A stretch of DNA of 64,000 nucleotides from Azoarcus sp. KH32C (GTDB lineage: Bacteria > Pseudomonadota > Gammaproteobacteria > Burkholderiales > Rhodocyclaceae), in contig NC_020516.1 in NCBI RefSeq assembly GCF_000349945.1, positions 2,666,001 through 2,730,000 of the forward strand, in the 5' to 3' direction. Both the position numbers and the translations under genes were made by a program. The notes beneath the pieces were generated by a model. It was given only the letters and a program-made list of their open reading frames with translations, did not search any database and had not been told where the DNA came from. Positions 60,811-64,000 of this stretch are shown here, piece after piece (the stretch's first letter is position 1; the number at the start of each line of letters is the position of its first letter).

Positions 60811-62994
60811 TCAGTGATTCGATGCCGCGACGTCCGCGCGCGCGGCGACCGGCTTGATCGGGATGAAATAGCCGTCGGCGCCGATCGGCGTCAGCGACAA
60901 CCCGCCCTTCGTGCGGCGCTTGCGCTCCTGCGACAGCGGCGGGCATGCATGGGCATCGGTATACAGAATCATACAATCGAGGCAGTGCAGGCATTCGCGG
61001 TGATCGATGCGGCCGTCCTCGTCGATCGCCTGAGAGCCGCAGCCCACCGCGCAGGCCTTGCAAGAATTGCACTCCTGCTTGCGCTTGAGGCCGAACCAGC
61101 GGAAGGTCGAAGGCATCGCGAGCGACGCGCCGAGCGGGCAGAGGTACTTGCAGAACGGGCGCTCGATGAAGATCGACAGGCCGAGCAGCGTCGACGCGAA
61201 CAGCGTATAGGGCCAGCTACGGTTGAAGAGGCCCACCAGGAAGGTCGTCTTGAATGGTTCGATCTCCGCGAGCTTCTCGGCCAGCCCCATCGAGAAGACG
61301 GACACCGTCAGCAGCCCGAAGAACACGCCGTACTTCACCCACTTCAGCCGGTTGTGCCACTTGCGCGGCAGCTGGAACTGGAATCGCTTCAGGCCCACCA
61401 GCCGGCCGACCCGGTACAGCAGCTCCGAGAGCGAGCCGAAGGGGCACAGCCAGCCGCAGAAGAGTCCCCGTCCCCAGACGAACACCGTGATGATGATGAA
61501 GATCCAGAACAGGAAGATGAACGGATCGGAGAGGAACAGTTCCCAGGTCCAGTGGAAGAGCAGGGCGTGGAACCAGGTCAGGACCTGCGTCACGGAAGGT
61601 TGCGCCAGCATGCCGAAGCCGACGAAGCCGATGCTGATGAGCCAGCCGCTGTACTTGAAGGCATTGACTGGCCAGCGCCGGTTGCGCGTCGCGCGGCGCG
61701 TCAGCCGATCGCGCAAGGCATACACGGTTGCGACGGCAAGGAGCAGTGCGACGAACAGGCCGATCTCGACCGCGCGTGTTTTCCAGACGCGGACCCACGG
61801 TGCGTCGGGTTTCACGACCTCGGGCCGTCCGCCCTGCAAGTAGGTCGCCGGCAGCCAGTATTCTGTGTCGAAGTTCGCGAAGCTGCGGGCGCCAGTCGCA
61901 CGGTCGACGCGATTGCCGAGGAAGACGAATTTCCACGGGTAAGCCGCGGAGAAGGCCTTTGAGCGAATGATGAAGATCGACGATTCGGTGAAGGCCGGGG
62001 CGCCGGGGGCCGCGATTCCATACAGGTTCGCTGCGTCGAGATCGCGGAAAGTGAAGGAATCGCCGTCTTGGCGGATCTGGACGCGGTCGTAGATGCCGCC
62101 CCGCACGAAGCCCGAACCCTTGAAGGATTGGGTGCCGTCGGTGCGGATCACGAACAGCGCATGCTCGCCTTCCTTCAAGCTGGCCATCAGGCTGCGATAA
62201 GGTCCGTCGCCCAGAATTGCACGGCCGATGTCAGGCTGATTGAGGTAGCCGAACCAGAGCTCGATAAAGGGCTTGCCGCCGCGCGGCATTCCCACCTGCT
62301 CGGTACTGACGACGAGACGTTGGACGCTGCCTTCCTTTACGAGCGCCGCCCAGTCCGGTTTCGCGCCCGTCTCGACGAGTTTCGCCTGCTCGCGAATCGT
62401 CGGCTTCAGGATCCCAACCTGCCGGGCGACTGCAGTGCCCGATTTCATCATCACCTGGTTCTGTGCGATGACGGTCACGGTCGCGCCGGAGATCGCGTCC
62501 AGGCCGATGATGTTCTCCGCGGGTCGCGACTGGCCGATCTCGATATTGCTGCCGATGAATTGGCCGAGATACTGCTGGTTGAAGCGGACCAGTGCCGATT
62601 CGGGGATGCCCAGGAGCAGGATCGGTTCCGAATGCTTGAGGATCTTCACGCCGACGAAGTGCCCCTGCGTGTCCATCCCGATCAGCGTGATCACGGGCTT
62701 GCCGGAGTAGGCCGGCGTGTCCGTGATGTCGGTCGACAGCATCACATAGCCGACGAGCTTGCGTTGGCCATTCTGTTCGGAATACCCCTCCACATAGGGC
62801 GGCTGACCCTTGCGTTCCGAAAAGACGGTCGCGCCCGGCAGCACTTCGTTGCAGGGCACGTACTTGCACAGATCGGGCGAGCTGTTCATCTCGGCCGGCA
62901 GCTTCGCCTCGTAGGTATCGGCGAAGGCGGATGAGGGCGCAAAAAAGACGACGATGGTGAGCAGGAACAGGCGAATCAGGACCGGAAGCTTCAT
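60811..62994 (-). CDS. nosR: NosR, membrane iron-sulfur flavoprotein for nitrous oxide respiration
   Basis: A 727-residue polytopic protein. Signal-like N-terminus, a periplasmic FMN-binding domain (about residues 80-400; FMN-attachment site in DAISGATVT), several transmembrane helices with two CXXXCP motifs (CGWLCPFG and CKYLCPLG), then a C-terminal ferredoxin domain with two [4Fe-4S] motifs (CNSCKACAVGC and CLHCLDC). It carries electrons to and supports expression and maturation of NosZ. A GTG directly before the ATG at 62994 could also start; no good ribosome site is visible. Confidence 0.95.
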   Translation of the reverse strand: MKLPVLIRLFLLTIVVFFAPSSAFADTYEAKLPAEMNSSPDLCKYVPCNEVLPGATVFSERKGQPPYVEGYSEQNGQRKLVGYVMLSTDITDTPAYSGKPVITLIGMDTQGHFVGVKILKHSEPILLLGIPESALVRFNQQYLGQFIGSNIEIGQSRPAENIIGLDAISGATVTVIAQNQVMMKSGTAVARQVGILKPTIREQAKLVETGAKPDWAALVKEGSVQRLVVSTEQVGMPRGGKPFIELWFGYLNQPDIGRAILGDGPYRSLMASLKEGEHALFVIRTDGTQSFKGSGFVRGGIYDRVQIRQDGDSFTFRDLDAANLYGIAAPGAPAFTESSIFIIRSKAFSAAYPWKFVFLGNRVDRATGARSFANFDTEYWLPATYLQGGRPEVVKPDAPWVRVWKTRAVEIGLFVALLLAVATVYALRDRLTRRATRNRRWPVNAFKYSGWLISIGFVGFGMLAQPSVTQVLTWFHALLFHWTWELFLSDPFIFLFWIFIIITVFVWGRGLFCGWLCPFGSLSELLYRVGRLVGLKRFQFQLPRKWHNRLKWVKYGVFFGLLTVSVFSMGLAEKLAEIEPFKTTFLVGLFNRSWPYTLFASTLLGLSIFIERPFCKYLCPLGASLAMPSTFRWFGLKRKQECNSCKACAVGCGSQAIDEDGRIDHRECLHCLDCMILYTDAHACPPLSQERKRRTKGGLSLTPIGADGYFIPIKPVAARADVAASNH

Positions 62995-63050
62995 CACGGT
63001 TACCGTTGGTGAGATTGCCGCAAGTCTAGGAATCCCGCCCCGACCTGTAA

Positions 63051-63064
63051 TTGTTTCCGGTCAA
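63051..63064 (-). promoter_or_regulatory. FNR/DNR-like box upstream of nosR
   Basis: On the minus strand TTGAC-N4-AACAA matches 8 of 10 positions of the FNR/DNR consensus TTGAT-N4-ATCAA. It lies about 57-70 bp before the nosR start, which allows activation at about -41.5. A TAGACT -10-like hexamer follows at the right distance. Fits anaerobic/nitric-oxide control of the nosR transcript. Confidence 0.55.
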
Positions 63065-63104
63065 GTTCATTTGGGGAAAAGTACTTCGCGTGGCAGAAGC
63101 GCAG

Positions 63105-63129
63105 AAAAAAGAGGGGCCCGAAGCCCCTC
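63105..63129 (-). terminator. Intrinsic terminator of nosZ
   Basis: On the minus strand a perfect 7-bp stem GAGGGGC/GCCCCTC closes a TTCGG loop and is followed by six T. It lies about 90 bp after the nosZ stop and before the nosR promoter. Confidence 0.92.
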
Positions 63130-63218
63130 GAAAACAGTCACCCATCGATGCCCCCGCTCCCGGGGGCGCGGACCAGCGCCGGAATCCATGCTATTCCGGC
63201 GCGGTTCAGTCGGAGCGC

Positions 63219-64000
63219 TTACAGCTCCACAATCATGCGGCTACGCATCTCCAGGTGCAGTGCGTGGCAGAAATGCGTGCAGTAGCACCAGTAGATACCC
63301 GGCTTGTCGGCCTTGAACGTGACCGACTTGGTTTCCTGCGGGTTCACGATGAAGTTGATGTCGTGCTTCGGAATCGCGAAGCCGTGCGTCAGATCCTCCA
63401 CCTTGTCGTGGTTGGTCAGAATGATCGTGACCTCATCGCCCTTCTTGACCGTGAATTCCGGCATGCTGTAGGCGGGCGCCTGGCCGGTGAGTTTGACCGT
63501 GACCTTCTTGCCATCGCGGAACACGCCCGAGTCCTTCGGATCCTTCACGGCGTTCGGGAACTCGTCCATGTTGTACACCTGACGAGTCTTGATGATGTCG
63601 CGACGGACTACGATCGAGTCATGCGGCTCCGACAACACCGAGTGGTCGGCCACGAGCTTCATCTTGTCGCCGCTGATGTCGATCATCTGCGCCGTTTCCG
63701 GGTGCAGCGGGCCGACCGGCAGGAAGCGGTCCTTCGAGAACTTGTTGTCCGAGATGAAGAACTTGCCGTCGGCTTCCTTCGTTTCGCCCATTGACGTGAA
63801 GCCGTGGCCCGGCTGGTAGTGCACGTCGATGCGGTCGAGCACCACGGTCACATTCTTGTCGCCCTTGTACGCCTTGATCGCGGCTTCGACGTTCCACTTC
63901 ACGATCTGGCTGTCGAGGAAGAGTGTCGTGTACGCGTTGCCCTTGTTGTCGAAACCGGTATGCAGGGGTCCAAGGCCAATCTCGGGCTCGGCGACGACCG
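63219..64000 (-). CDS. nosZ: Nitrous oxide reductase NosZ, 3' part (runs off window)
   Basis: The last 260 residues of the copper enzyme that reduces N2O to N2 in the periplasm. The frame is open to the window edge. It contains the end of the seven-blade propeller (HYQPGHGFTSMGET, EPHDSIVVRRD) with CuZ-ligand His residues, and the C-terminal cupredoxin domain with the CuA ligands in GIYWCYCTHFCHALHLEM. The sequence looks like the clade I (Tat-exported) type by its association with nosR; the N-terminus is outside the window. Confidence 0.97.
   Translation of the reverse strand, partial: VVAEPEIGLGPLHTGFDNKGNAYTTLFLDSQIVKWNVEAAIKAYKGDKNVTVVLDRIDVHYQPGHGFTSMGETKEADGKFFISDNKFSKDRFLPVGPLHPETAQMIDISGDKMKLVADHSVLSEPHDSIVVRRDIIKTRQVYNMDEFPNAVKDPKDSGVFRDGKKVTVKLTGQAPAYSMPEFTVKKGDEVTIILTNHDKVEDLTHGFAIPKHDINFIVNPQETKSVTFKADKPGIYWCYCTHFCHALHLEMRSRMIVEL

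Noticed and set aside
1..64000. CRISPR arrays, tRNA or rRNA genes, prophage
   Set aside because: No regularly spaced repeats, cloverleaf-like sequence, rRNA blocks or phage structural genes were recognised in the gaps on reading both strands.

Overview
The window is high-GC DNA from a denitrifying betaproteobacterium of the Rhodocyclales type (Azoarcus/Aromatoleum/Thauera-like). Three things point there: a nitrous oxide reductase cluster (nosZ-nosR-ORF-nosD-nosF-nosY-nosL), a BktB-type thiolase with acyl-CoA genes, and the gene order of the housekeeping block. The genus is inferred from gene content and protein resemblance only; no database search was run.

Layout. 1-5.4 kb: plus-strand operon of a 5'-truncated BktB-like thiolase, 3-hydroxyacyl-CoA dehydrogenase, an unusual acyl-CoA dehydrogenase, an APH-type kinase, a DUF6285 protein and a histidine phosphatase, closed by a clear intrinsic terminator. 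The kinase + small protein + dehydrogenase trio resembles LvaA/LvaB/LvaC of levulinate catabolism and mammalian ACAD10/11, so the operon may turn 4-hydroxyacyl-CoAs into beta-oxidation intermediates. 5.6-14.4 kb: a GAF-GGDEF-EAL protein, a lon fragment, an HPF/RaiA-cold-shock fusion, a RES-Xre toxin-antitoxin pair, a DUF29 protein, a RIO-type kinase and an ABC-F ATPase.

14.4-24 kb is an accessory, decaying zone. It holds a small membrane protein, a DUF302 protein, an ISL3 transposase remnant, a gutted flavoprotein, a small double-glycine-leader peptide gene, a lipoprotein, a monooxygenase-like protein, a monohaem cytochrome c, the tail of a P-type ATPase, and a locus of multihaem cytochrome, cytochrome b, porin and small periplasmic protein. 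Three of the four genes in that last locus carry indels or deletions.

24-45.2 kb: a DUF59 protein overlapping a polytopic membrane protein, YqhA, glnD and map (minus strand), then the canonical block rpsB-tsf-pyrH-frr-uppS-cdsA-dxr-rseP-bamA-skp-lpxD-fabZ-lpxA-lpxB-rnhB, a CopD-like membrane protein and a SpoU methyltransferase. This block joins translation, undecaprenyl/isoprenoid and phospholipid synthesis, outer-membrane assembly and lipid A synthesis.

45.2-64 kb: minus-strand biotin operon bioA-bioF-bioH-bioC-bioD (no bioB here), yaaA and an M14 carboxypeptidase on the plus strand, then serB-aroG, a rubredoxin reductase/rubredoxin/rubrerythrin group with palindromes upstream, and the nos cluster, with nosZ running off the right edge. 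nosZ has its own terminator, and an FNR/DNR-like box precedes nosR, so nosR and the genes after it appear to have a separate promoter.
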